Assembly: GCF_017316025.1 (NCBI RefSeq)
Contig: NZ_JAFLVT010000001.1
Location: 200,301 to 264,300 of the forward strand
Direction: 5' to 3'
Source: Candidatus Enterococcus myersii
GTDB lineage: Bacteria; Bacillota; Bacilli; Lactobacillales; Enterococcaceae
Length of the DNA: 64,000 bases
Positions 38,793-47,378 of the stretch are shown piece after piece; position 1 is the stretch's first letter; each line of letters begins with the position of its first letter. Position numbers and translations under genes: made by a program. The notes under the pieces were generated by a model. It did not search any database and had not been told where the DNA came from. It was given only the letters and a program-made list of their open reading frames with translations.

Positions 38793-39530
38793 ATGTTGAA
38801 GAAATGGCGTTGGTGGCAAAAAACGCTGCTGGGAATTTTTGTTGCCTTTATTTTAGTAATAGCAGGTGGTGTTTTCTATCTAAAAGTGAACACCTACACC
38901 CCCACAAGTACTGCAAGTGCAATTAAGCCGGTAAAAGTTACAAAAGATTACGAATTATTTACTAGTCAAGAGGCAGATAAAACAAAAGAAAAGACAAATC
39001 TTATCTTTTATCCGGGGGCTTTGGTCAATCCGGCGAGTTATCGCATTTGGGCTCAAGAAATAGCTGCAGCAGGTTATCGAGTTTATATTTTGAAGTTACC
39101 TTTGAATTTGGCTGTAATGGCCCCAAATAAAGCAGATGTTGTGATGAATCCACATGAAAGAAATATTTTAGTCGGTCATTCATTAGGCGGGGTGATGGCA
39201 AGTCGTTATGCACATAACCAGCCCAAAGATATTGCGGGTATGATTTTTTTAGCTAGTTATCCTGATGAGAAAGGGTCACTTGTAAAGAACAATATACCGG
39301 TTTTATCAATTACAGCTAGTAAAGATCAGGTATTAAATCATAAACAGTATCAAAAAGCCAAAAACTATTTACCAAAGACGGCTACTTATGAAATCATTAA
39401 AGGTGGCAATCATGCTGGTTTTGGCAGTTACAGAGCACAAAAAGGTGATGGACAAGCAACAATCTCCAATGATGAACAACAAAGGAAAATTGGTCAGATT
39501 ATTATTCATTGGTTGCAAGAAATAAAATAG
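38793..39530 (+). CDS. Membrane-anchored alpha/beta hydrolase
   Basis: A 245-residue protein with an N-terminal helix (about residues 10-30) that is either an anchor or a signal. The hydrolase core has FYPGALVNPASY (oxyanion region), the nucleophile Ser in VGHSLGGVMA and the late His in GGNHAGFGSY; an Asp is in SASKDQVL-like SITASKDQV. The catalytic triad is thus complete and the domain probably faces outside. Closest fits are the small lipase/esterase-like hydrolases of lactic bacteria. Substrate unknown. Confidence 0.83.
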   Translation: MLKKWRWWQKTLLGIFVAFILVIAGGVFYLKVNTYTPTSTASAIKPVKVTKDYELFTSQEADKTKEKTNLIFYPGALVNPASYRIWAQEIAAAGYRVYILKLPLNLAVMAPNKADVVMNPHERNILVGHSLGGVMASRYAHNQPKDIAGMIFLASYPDEKGSLVKNNIPVLSITASKDQVLNHKQYQKAKNYLPKTATYEIIKGGNHAGFGSYRAQKGDGQATISNDEQQRKIGQIIIHWLQEIK

Positions 39531-40007
39531 GAAAAATTCTCAAGGATTAAGTCGTAGTAGCAAACCTAAAGATGGTAAGTTGGTGTAATTTTTAAGTTTT
39601 GAAAGTTAAGACGACTTTTTATGTGAGGATTTTTTTTAAGACAATCAAAATTAAAAGTACTAAAGTTTAATCTTCAGCTTGAAAAAACGGCGAGATGGCT
39701 TGGCAAATTTAAAAAACAAAATCTTGATAACCTTAACGTCAACGATTAAAAAACGTGAAAACAAATTGGTATATTTTTTTGCAAGAAATATAATCAATTG
39801 TTATTGTCTTGATAAAATTGAAACCGTTATTTCAAATTGATATATGAAGAAAGTATGAAATTTTTTTGTTTGAAAATAGTAAAATGCTGGCTTTATTTCA
39901 AAAGATAATATACGTTTTACGTTTAAATACTGACAAATCAATATTTTTAACTTTTTAAATAACAATTTTCGTTTGAAGGTTTTTATGAAAATAATTATGC
40001 AAAATGC
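39531..40007. other. Long AT-rich intergenic region before tetR
   Basis: Nearly 480 nt without a believable gene. AAGTCGT near 39549 and ACGACTTTTT near 39611 could make a weak terminator for the hydrolase. The rest is T- and A-tracts. An 84-codon frame on the minus strand (39801-40055) has unlikely composition and no ribosome site. Confidence 0.4.
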
Positions 40008-40063
40008 TTGCAATTGCCAAAAATGAGCGTATAATGACACATTGTCACATGACATAGCGTCAT
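40008..40063 (+). promoter_or_regulatory. Promoter with tandem TetR-type operators
   Basis: TTGCAA (40008-40013) and TATAAT (40030-40035) are 16 bp apart. Directly at and after the -10 lie two dyads: TGACA-CAT-TGTCA (40035-40047) and ATGAC-ATAGC-GTCAT (40049-40063). A regulator bound there would block initiation. The TetR gene starts 40 nt later, so autoregulation is likely. Confidence 0.75.
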
Positions 40064-40103
40064 TTATTTAAAGTGAAAATTTTTAAAGTAAGGAGGAGAG
40101 ATC

Positions 40104-40796
40104 ATGCCAAAGGAAACCTTTTTTCATCTGACAAGAGAAAAGCAGCAACGAATTATGAAAGCTGCGAAAAAAGAGTTTTCCAGAGCACCTTTAGTGGATG
40201 CGTCAATTGCGCAAATTATTAAAGATGCCGGGATTCCCCGGGGAAGTTTTTATCAATATTTTGAAGATAAAGAAGATTTATATTTCTATTATTTTCAAAG
40301 TATGCGGCGCAATACCCAACATGAGTTGAATAATGCCATGAGAGAGGCAAAAGGACAACTTTTTGACGGTTTTGAAATTTACTTTATCAAAATGGTGAAA
40401 GAAGTTTTGCAAGGTGAGAATGCAGCCTTTTATAAGAACTTGTTTATGAATATGGACTATCGTTCTTTCCATAAGGTTTCACCCCATTTTGATAAACGAA
40501 ATCATCCCCATGTGGCTTTTCATTCTGAAGAGGCACGCCAAGAACATAAAGAAACCATGCAGGAATTTTACAATATGATTGATCTGACGACTTTAAAAGT
40601 TGCAAACGAAGATGAGTTGAAAATTTTAGTCAAAATGTTGATGCACATGGTATTTTCGTCTGTTGCAGAAGGGTATCGCCAGTTAGTTGGAAAAGACGAT
40701 TTTGATATGGAAGAAGTTTTAAAGGATTTTACTTTAAAGCTCAATTGGCTAAAAAGTGGTGCTACAAAACCTAAAGATGAAAAATTAAGTAGATAA
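40104..40796 (+). CDS. TetR-family transcriptional repressor
   Basis: A 230-residue regulator. The N-terminal helix-turn-helix (about residues 10-55) reads RIMKAAKKEFSRAPLVDASIAQIIKDAGIPRGSFYQYFEDKEDL, with the usual FYQYF recognition end. The rest is a helical ligand-binding domain. The ATG follows AAGGAGGAG. It is the first gene of an operon with two ABC half-exporters, 14 nt apart, so it likely controls the pump in response to a drug or membrane stress. Confidence 0.92.
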   Translation: MPKETFFHLTREKQQRIMKAAKKEFSRAPLVDASIAQIIKDAGIPRGSFYQYFEDKEDLYFYYFQSMRRNTQHELNNAMREAKGQLFDGFEIYFIKMVKEVLQGENAAFYKNLFMNMDYRSFHKVSPHFDKRNHPHVAFHSEEARQEHKETMQEFYNMIDLTTLKVANEDELKILVKMLMHMVFSSVAEGYRQLVGKDDFDMEEVLKDFTLKLNWLKSGATKPKDEKLSR

Positions 40797-40810
40797 GGAA
40801 GGTTGCAGAC

Positions 40811-43201
40811 GTGAAATTATTTAAATATCTGGGAAAATATTGGTATGCAATCCTAGCAGCACTGGTACTTTTAGGAATCCAAGCGCATAGTGATTTGACA
40901 TTACCAAGTATTACGTCAGACATCGTCGACGTAGGTATTCAACAAGGAGGACTAGAAACTGCGACACCAGAAACAATTCGCAAGTCCACGTTATCAGCTA
41001 TCGAGTTATTTATGACGGATGCTGAAAAAGATACGATTAAAGAAAATTATAAAGCCACTACAAAAACAGTAGATGGTAAAAAAGTTGATGTTTACAATCT
41101 TGATTTAAAAGATGGTATGACAAAAGAAAAATTGGCCAAGATTTTTGAATTGCCAATGATGATGCTGGCTTCTTCTCAAGCCAAAGATTCAAAAGACGGG
41201 AATGCTGCCAAAGAAATTTTAACGACCTACCAAAAATTAGGCACAGACGGCAAAAAAGCCCAAGCACTTGGTAACGAAGCTAAAACATTGGGACAACAAG
41301 CCCAACAAGCCGCAGCCCAAGCTCAGCAAGCTGCAGCAGGTGGTGATATGGCAATCGCCCAAGAAAAAGGTGCCGAGGCCCAAAAACTTGGGGATGAAGC
41401 CAAAGCCAAAGGTGCCGAGGCCCAAGAACTTGGAAACGAGTTGAAAAAAACCAATGATGCGATGCCAGCAAAATTAGCAGCTGCAAGAAAAGAAACCAAA
41501 GATGAGCTTGGCGATATGGGAAGTGATTCCATGAAAACAGTTGGAGTCCAATTGACATTAGCCGAGTATAAAGCCTTGAATAAAGATACTAAGCAAATTC
41601 AAACTGATTATATGGTGAAAAAAGGTACGCAAATGATTATTTTAACGTTAATCTCTGCTGCCGCTGCAATTTTAGTTGGTCTAATTGCTTCCTTGGTTTC
41701 TTCTTCTGTTGGTAAAAATTTGCGGGTGGGACAATTCAATCAGATTTTACAATTTTCAAATGCTGAAATGGAAAAATTCTCACCAGCTTCCTTAATCACG
41801 CGCAGTACAAATGATATTCAACAAATCCAAATGGGTTTGGTTATGACAATTCGGATGGTACTGTACGCACCGATATTAGGTTTAGGTGGGATTTACGAAG
41901 TATATAAAACAGGTACTGGTATGGGCTGGATTATTGGTGTTGCCGTTGGTTTAGTCTTGATTTTAGTTTTGACTTTACTTGGTTTTACAATGCCAAAATT
42001 CAAGAGCTTGCAAAAACTGGTCGACCGGGTGAACTTAGTTTCCCGTGAAATCATTACTGGTTTACCAGTTATTCGGGCCTTCTCCCGTGAAAAATACGAA
42101 GAAAAACGTTTTGATGGTGCCAATACAGACCTAATGAAAACGCAAATGTTCGTTAACCGGGCGATGTCTATTATGATGCCAATTATGATGTTGTTGATGA
42201 ATGGTATTTCTGTTTTAATCGTTTGGGTCGGCGGTCACAATATGGATGCCGGACAATTACAAGTTGGGGATATGATGGCCTTTATTACGTATACAATGCA
42301 AATCGTAATGGCCTTCATGATGCTTTCAATGGTTTCAATTATTTTACCACGTGCTAACGTATCTGCTGGTCGTGTTGACGAAGTCTTAGAAACAAAACCA
42401 ACAATTACTAATCCTGAACAACCACAAGATGATCACGACTTTAATGGGGAAGTAAAATTCGAAGGTGTAACATTCCGTTACCCAGATGCAGATGAAGATG
42501 TATTGCATCATTTGAATTTCACTGCTAAACCTGGACAAACAACAGCTTTAATCGGTTCCACGGGTTCTGGTAAGTCAACGGTTGTCAACTTGATTCCCCG
42601 TTTGTTTGATGTTTCGACTGGTCGCATTACCATTGATGGCGTAGACATTCGCCAAATGAGTTTGCATAAATTACATGATTTAATCGGGTTTGTACCGCAA
42701 AAAGGAATTTTATTCTCTGGCGATATTAAATCTAATATTAAATTTGGTGATGTGGAAGGTATTACAGACGAACAAATGAAAAAAGCTGCGATGATTGCCC
42801 AAGCAGAAGAATTCATCGACTCCAATGATGACGGTTATGATCGCGCCATCTCACAAGGTGGGACAAACGTTTCTGGTGGTCAAAAACAACGCTTGTCCAT
42901 TGCACGTGCGTTAGCAAAAGATCCGAAAATTTTGATTTTTGACGATTCACTTTCTGCTTTGGATAATAAAACGGATGTTGCACTGCGACGCGCATTAGCA
43001 GAAAATGTTAAAGATATTACCCAAATTATTGTGGCACAAAAAATTTCTACTATTTTGCATGCTGACAATATTATCGTTTTAAATGAAGGTCGGATTGTGG
43101 CGCAAGGTACACATGATGAATTGATGGAAACATCTGCTGTTTATCAAGAAATTGCTTCATCACAATTGAGTAATGCTGAATTAGGTTTGGAAGCAGAATA
43201 G
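40811..43201 (+). CDS. ABC multidrug half-exporter with degenerate ATP site and large TM1-TM2 insertion
   Basis: A 796-residue half-transporter. After TM1 (about residues 10-30) comes an insertion of some 220 residues (about 47-270) before TM2, where related exporters have a short loop. It includes an Ala/Gln-rich stretch (about 150-230) with repeats of the LGNEAK/LGDEAK/LGNELK type, suggesting a helical bundle or coiled coil; by topology it is outside the cell. The ATPase has Walker A GSTGSGKST and signature VSGGQKQR, but Walker B ends FDDS (Asp for Glu) and the switch His is Gln (VAQKIS). That marks the non-canonical partner of a heterodimer. It resembles the EfrA/LmrC class. Confidence 0.9.
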   Translation: MKLFKYLGKYWYAILAALVLLGIQAHSDLTLPSITSDIVDVGIQQGGLETATPETIRKSTLSAIELFMTDAEKDTIKENYKATTKTVDGKKVDVYNLDLKDGMTKEKLAKIFELPMMMLASSQAKDSKDGNAAKEILTTYQKLGTDGKKAQALGNEAKTLGQQAQQAAAQAQQAAAGGDMAIAQEKGAEAQKLGDEAKAKGAEAQELGNELKKTNDAMPAKLAAARKETKDELGDMGSDSMKTVGVQLTLAEYKALNKDTKQIQTDYMVKKGTQMIILTLISAAAAILVGLIASLVSSSVGKNLRVGQFNQILQFSNAEMEKFSPASLITRSTNDIQQIQMGLVMTIRMVLYAPILGLGGIYEVYKTGTGMGWIIGVAVGLVLILVLTLLGFTMPKFKSLQKLVDRVNLVSREIITGLPVIRAFSREKYEEKRFDGANTDLMKTQMFVNRAMSIMMPIMMLLMNGISVLIVWVGGHNMDAGQLQVGDMMAFITYTMQIVMAFMMLSMVSIILPRANVSAGRVDEVLETKPTITNPEQPQDDHDFNGEVKFEGVTFRYPDADEDVLHHLNFTAKPGQTTALIGSTGSGKSTVVNLIPRLFDVSTGRITIDGVDIRQMSLHKLHDLIGFVPQKGILFSGDIKSNIKFGDVEGITDEQMKKAAMIAQAEEFIDSNDDGYDRAISQGGTNVSGGQKQRLSIARALAKDPKILIFDDSLSALDNKTDVALRRALAENVKDITQIIVAQKISTILHADNIIVLNEGRIVAQGTHDELMETSAVYQEIASSQLSNAELGLEAE

Positions 43202-43213
43202 GAGGCGAAGAAA

Positions 43214-45061
43214 ATGGCAGAAAGTAAACAACAACGTCCGCGGGGCGGACATGGACCAATGGGCGGCGGTATGGCCGGTGGCGAAAAAGCCAAAGACTTC
43301 AAAGGTACTATCAAAAAATTAGTCTCCTATATGGCAAATTATAAGATTGCTGTCTTGTTCGTCATGATATTCGCGGCAGCATCAACTGTTTTCAATATTT
43401 GGGGACCAAAAATCTTATCCAAAGCCATTACAGAACTTTTTAATGGTTTAATTAAAAAATATCAAGGTACCGGCGGCATCAACTTTGATAAAATCGGCCA
43501 AATTTTACTCTTCATGTTAGGTTTGTACTTAGTAGCTGCACTGTTTGGTGTGATGCAAGGTTGGATTATGTCCACGGTCACGCAAAAAGTTACCTATCGT
43601 ATGCGTAAAGAAATTTCTGAGAAAATCAACCGGATGCCAATGAATTACTTTGAAAGCCGGACAACTGGTGAAGTTTTATCCCGTATCACAAATGATGTGG
43701 ATACGCTGGGACAATCTTTAAACCAATCGGTTACGCAGTTGATTACGTCAACTTTTACTATTATTGGTGTAATCATCATGATGTTATCGATCTCTGTTAA
43801 AATGACTGGTATCTCTATTTTGATCGTACCCATTTCGTTACTCCTAATTATGGTTGTCGTAAAATACTCACAAAAATATTTTGCTACGCAACAAAAATAT
43901 TTAGGTAAAATTAATGGTCAAGTAGAAGAAACTGTCGGTGGTTATAATATTGTTCATCTATTTAACGATGAAGAAAATGCGTTGAATGAATTCAAAGAAC
44001 AAAATGACATTCTTTTTAAATCTGCTTGGAAATCACAATTTCTTTCAGGTTTGATGCAACCGATTATGAACTTTGTTGGTAACTTAGGTTATGTTGCAGT
44101 CGCGATTATCGGGGGTATCTTGGCGTATAACGGTACAATTACCGTTGGGGATATTCAAGCGTTTATCCAATACGTTCGTAACTTGACACAACCTATTGCC
44201 CAATTAGCACAAGTTTCGAATATGCTGCAATCTATGGCAGCCGCAGCTGAACGTGTTTTTGAATTCTTAGGTGAAGAAGAAGAAGCACAAACAGTCGAAA
44301 ATCCAGTGAAGATCGGTAAAGTTAAAGGTGAAGTGGACTTTGAACACGTACACTTTGGTTACACACCAGATAAAATCATCATTAACGATTTCAGCAGTCA
44401 TGTTGATCCTGGGCAAACTGTTGCCATCGTTGGACCAACTGGTGCTGGTAAAACAACAATGGTCAAATTGTTGATGCGTTTTTACGATGTGAATTCAGGT
44501 GCCATTAAAATTGATGGGCATGATATTCGCGATTTCAATCGTGCCGACTTACGGGAAAATATCGGGATGGTCCTACAAGATACGTGGTTGTTTAAAGGAA
44601 CTATTATGGACAACTTACGTTATGGGAACTTAGATGCAACAGATGAAGAAGTTTACGCAGCAGCAAAAGCAGCCCATGTTCATCACTTTATTGAAACATT
44701 GCCTGGTGGCTACAACATGGAGTTAAACGAAGAATCTTCTAACATCTCCCAAGGACAAAAACAATTGTTAACCATTGCCCGAGCAATCTTAGCCGATAAA
44801 CCAATTTTGATTTTAGATGAAGCGACATCTTCTGTTGATACACGGACAGAAGTCTTAATTCAAAATGCTATGAACAATTTAATGGCCGGACGAACTTCCT
44901 TTGTTATCGCCCACCGCTTATCGACAATTAAAGATGCCGATAAAATTCTTTACATGCAAGATGGGGATATCAAAGAACAAGGTACCCACGAAGAATTATT
45001 AGCCAAAGGTGGCTACTACGCACAACTTTACAATTCTCAATTTGAAGAGTTGGCAGGCTAG
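43214..45061 (+). CDS. ABC multidrug half-exporter, canonical subunit
   Basis: A 615-residue half-transporter with six helices and one ATPase domain. Walker A is GPTGAGKTT, the signature ISQGQKQL, Walker B ILILDEATSSVD with the catalytic Glu, and the switch His is in IAHRLSTI. The N-terminus is a Gly/Met-rich tail (about residues 7-25). It begins 12 nt after its partner, with AGGAGG. Together they form a heterodimer with one working and one degenerate site, as in EfrAB/LmrCD/BmrCD pumps. A strong terminator follows. Confidence 0.93.
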   Translation: MAESKQQRPRGGHGPMGGGMAGGEKAKDFKGTIKKLVSYMANYKIAVLFVMIFAAASTVFNIWGPKILSKAITELFNGLIKKYQGTGGINFDKIGQILLFMLGLYLVAALFGVMQGWIMSTVTQKVTYRMRKEISEKINRMPMNYFESRTTGEVLSRITNDVDTLGQSLNQSVTQLITSTFTIIGVIIMMLSISVKMTGISILIVPISLLLIMVVVKYSQKYFATQQKYLGKINGQVEETVGGYNIVHLFNDEENALNEFKEQNDILFKSAWKSQFLSGLMQPIMNFVGNLGYVAVAIIGGILAYNGTITVGDIQAFIQYVRNLTQPIAQLAQVSNMLQSMAAAAERVFEFLGEEEEAQTVENPVKIGKVKGEVDFEHVHFGYTPDKIIINDFSSHVDPGQTVAIVGPTGAGKTTMVKLLMRFYDVNSGAIKIDGHDIRDFNRADLRENIGMVLQDTWLFKGTIMDNLRYGNLDATDEEVYAAAKAAHVHHFIETLPGGYNMELNEESSNISQGQKQLLTIARAILADKPILILDEATSSVDTRTEVLIQNAMNNLMAGRTSFVIAHRLSTIKDADKILYMQDGDIKEQGTHEELLAKGGYYAQLYNSQFEELAG

Positions 45062-45087
45062 ATTAAAATTTATTTAGAAATACAATG

Positions 45088-45133
45088 GCGCCCCACACTT
45101 AACTTAATTGTCTAAGTGTGGGACGTTTTTTTA
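45088..45133 (+). terminator. Terminator of the tetR-ABC operon
   Basis: CCCACACTTA and TAAGTGTGGG form a 10-bp stem, extended by CG pairs, then T7. Confidence 0.92.
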
Positions 45134-45320
45134 TGACAAGGATCATTTAAATCAATTTTTCTAAAATGATTTATAAAACACGAAACAAAATTTAGCGTTA
45201 GTATAGTTAATCAGGAAAGTGATGACTAGAATAAAATAATCACGAAAGTTCAGAAAATAAGTCTACAAAATTATTTGGTATAATAAAATAGTAAAAAATA
45301 CTGATGAATAGAGAGAAAAT

Positions 45321-45788
45321 ATGAAGACTGCAATTGTTTACACGACAAAACAGGGGACGACAAAACAAGTTGCCACACAACTTGCTGCAAAGATTCCTGA
45401 TGCTGTTGCACTCCCTTTAAAAGGAACTGATTTCAATGAATTGAAAATGTATCAGACAATCATTATCGGATCGCCTGTAACTGCCGGCATGATTAGTAAA
45501 GAAATGAAAACTTTTATGACAACCTATCAAGAAGAATTGAAACAATATAGACTGGGATTATTTCTTTGTGGGCTACAGCCAGAAAAGGCGACAGAAGTTT
45601 TTGAGCAAAATTTTCCTGCAGAATTATTACAACACGCCACTATAAAAACATTTGTGGGTGGTATTTATGATCCGAAACAATGTCCTTTTTTTAGTAGACT
45701 TATTATAAAAAAGGTAGCGGGATTAACCAATTACACTAATCTGCTTAAGCATGAAAAAATTGACGAATTAGCTAAGATATTTAGTTAA
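45321..45788 (+). CDS. Flavodoxin-like protein
   Basis: A 155-residue FMN-binding fold protein. The phosphate loop is YTTKQGTTKQVA, and IIIGSPVTAGMISKEMKTF follows as in the flavodoxin/HemG-like group. It has no signal. A ribosome site is weak (AGAGAG). It is probably a low-potential electron carrier or a protoporphyrinogen-oxidase-like protein; the partners are unknown. It is a single gene between the pump operon and the SAM riboswitch. Confidence 0.85.
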   Translation: MKTAIVYTTKQGTTKQVATQLAAKIPDAVALPLKGTDFNELKMYQTIIIGSPVTAGMISKEMKTFMTTYQEELKQYRLGLFLCGLQPEKATEVFEQNFPAELLQHATIKTFVGGIYDPKQCPFFSRLIIKKVAGLTNYTNLLKHEKIDELAKIFS

Positions 45789-45846
45789 GTCTGCAATCGA
45801 ATATTGTTAAAAAAAATTTAAAAAATTTATGTTATACTGAACTCAT

Positions 45847-45939
45847 CTATCACGAGAAGCTGAGAGAACAGGCTCTATGACGCTTCAGCAACCTGCTAAA
45901 AGCAAGGTGCTCCATCCTGCCCAAAGGAAAGATAGGAGG
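45847..45939 (+). promoter_or_regulatory. SAM-I (S-box)-type riboswitch
   Basis: The order of S-box elements is visible: P1 CTATC (45847-45851) with GATAG (45931-45935), GAGAAGCTGAG, a P3 hairpin GAGA-ACAGG-CTCT, then ATGACGCTTCAGCAACC, a short P4 and AAGGTGCTCCATCC, and a P5. It is a compact version. An extended -10 (TGTTATACT, 45830-45838) lies just before. No terminator follows; the 3' strand of P1 overlaps the AGGAGG ribosome site (45934-45939) of the next gene, so control is probably at translation. Confidence 0.85.
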
Positions 45940-45947
45940 AATTTAAG

Positions 45948-46271
45948 ATGAAAAAAAGATTTACAGGACAGTATGCAACGTATTTGAAAATTGTCGCATG
46001 TGGTGGTCCGAAGTGTTTTGCTGAAGCCATGGCTTTTCATCACCTTAAGGAAAAGTATCAGCATTTAACGATTGATCCCGCTGATATAGTTGCGATTAAA
46101 GAACAAATGGCAGAAGAAAAAGAAGAAGGAAAACGAGAACTTGAACAAATGAAGGCGAGGCTACTTCAACCGGAGAAAAGTGCTAACAATTTTCTCTCAA
46201 GTAATAACAGAACGCCAATTCCGCCAGAGCATTTGCCGGATAATGTAGTTCCCTTTAGACCTAGAAAATAA
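45948..46271 (+). CDS. Small protein of unknown function under a SAM riboswitch
   Basis: A 107-residue protein I do not recognise. The N-terminus is FTGQYATYLKIVACGGPKCF with Cys18 and Cys23; the middle is a charged helix (IKEQMAEEKEEGKRELEQMKARL, about residues 49-72), and the tail is Pro-rich (PIPPEHLPDNVVPFRPRK). It has no signal or membrane helix. AGGAGG lies 8 nt before the ATG and is part of the riboswitch's 3' edge. A shared terminator follows. Given the riboswitch, a link to methionine, cysteine or SAM metabolism is likely. Confidence 0.75.
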   Translation: MKKRFTGQYATYLKIVACGGPKCFAEAMAFHHLKEKYQHLTIDPADIVAIKEQMAEEKEEGKRELEQMKARLLQPEKSANNFLSSNNRTPIPPEHLPDNVVPFRPRK

Positions 46272-46282
46272 AGCAATCTATC

Positions 46283-46329
46283 AAAAAAGTTCAAAAAGAC
46301 ATGGATTTTAGTCTTTTTGAACTTTTTTA
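46283..46329. terminator. Bidirectional terminator between the small SAM-linked gene and mleR
   Basis: AAAAAAGTTCAAAAAGAC and GTCTTTTTGAACTTTTTT form an 18-bp stem. The mleR reading frame ends inside it, so the same hairpin serves both converging genes. Confidence 0.9.
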
Positions 46330-47219
46330 TTTTCATCTTCAGTGACAACTTGCCGAATTAATGCCAATAATTCCTCCATAATTGGTGTTACGATACTGCT
46401 GTTGCGATGGATGAGAGAAATCAGAAATTGCGGCTGTGTTAAATCCGATAAGTCAATCGTTACTAAGTTATCATCAGGACTAACGGCAAGTTCAGCTAAA
46501 AAGCCGATTCCCATACCAGACTTAATCATACCTTTTAAGATATCCAAATCATCACTTTGATAAATAATTTTTGGATCTGTGTTACTACTTTGGCTTAAGC
46601 GAGCAAAGGCATGGTGGTGTACATATTGTTCACTTAGTAATAAAAATTTTTCGTCCCCTAAGTCAGCGAAAGCTACTGTTTTTTTTGTAGCTAGGGGGTG
46701 TGTTGGTGCAGCCACAATCTTGAATTTTTTCTTAGTTAAGATTTCGGTATTTAAAGAATCTTCATGAATGGCATCTAAAGAGCCGATTAAGCCAACATCC
46801 AGACGGCCTAATTTGATTTGGCGCAATAAGTTTTCAGAACCTTCTCGTTGAATAATGAGATGGGGAAGGATATCTGCTTGTAAAAGTTTCGGAGATAATT
46901 TTGGAAAATAATAATTGCCGATAATCGGTGGCAATCCCAAAGGCAATTTTTTTGCCGTGAAATGTGTCATCTCTTGTTTGGCAATTCGCAACTCCCGCAA
47001 AATACTATTTACATGTAATAAAAATTGGCGACCGGCTGGGGTCAAGGTGATATTTTTGTGAGCCTGATTGCGATTGACCAAACTGACATTTAGCTCAGTT
47101 TCTAAGCGTTTAACGGCATAAGTAATCGTTGGTTGGCTAACGTGGTAAAAGTCGGCTACTTTAGAATAATTTTTTTCTAAAGCTAGGCGTTGAAAGTATT
47201 CTAAGTCACGAATATTCAT
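46308..47219 (-). CDS. mleR: LysR-family regulator, probably MleR
   Basis: A 303-residue LysR-type regulator. The helix-turn-helix (about residues 1-60) has LEYFQRLALEKNYSKVADFYHVSQPTITYAVKRLE; the C-terminal effector domain follows. The ATG at 47219 has AGGAGG upstream. It is divergent from the malolactic enzyme gene, the standard place for MleR, which activates malolactic genes in response to malate or low pH. Confidence 0.9.
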   Translation of the reverse strand: MNIRDLEYFQRLALEKNYSKVADFYHVSQPTITYAVKRLETELNVSLVNRNQAHKNITLTPAGRQFLLHVNSILRELRIAKQEMTHFTAKKLPLGLPPIIGNYYFPKLSPKLLQADILPHLIIQREGSENLLRQIKLGRLDVGLIGSLDAIHEDSLNTEILTKKKFKIVAAPTHPLATKKTVAFADLGDEKFLLLSEQYVHHHAFARLSQSSNTDPKIIYQSDDLDILKGMIKSGMGIGFLAELAVSPDDNLVTIDLSDLTQPQFLISLIHRNSSIVTPIMEELLALIRQVVTEDENKKVQKD

Positions 47220-47270
47220 GATAAAGCCTCCTATTTGCTTGGAATGAATAGTTCTTGGTAGTCTTATCAT

Positions 47271-47285
47271 ATAAATTAAATTTAT
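47271..47285. promoter_or_regulatory. Putative MleR operator
   Basis: ATAAATT-A-AATTTAT is a palindrome centrally placed between mleR and mleS, with the T-N11-A form typical of LysR sites. It is AT-rich, so chance similarity is possible. Confidence 0.5.
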
Positions 47286-47378
47286 CATAACTGCAGCTTT
47301 TGACTATAGCAAGGAATAAGGATTAACCTTGTCATTGTCAACGAGGGATAACCGCAAAATTAAGAGGAGGCTTTCAAA

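Noticed and set aside
39801..40055. An 84-codon minus-strand frame upstream of tetR
   Set aside because: AT-tract translation rich in Phe/Lys/Ile; it covers the tetR promoter and operators and has no ribosome site.
41058..41558. Several minus-strand frames opposite the Ala/Gln-rich insertion of the exporter
   Set aside because: Mirror frames of a GC-richer repeat region; composition (Leu/Trp/His-rich) is typical of antisense of Ala/Gln codons.
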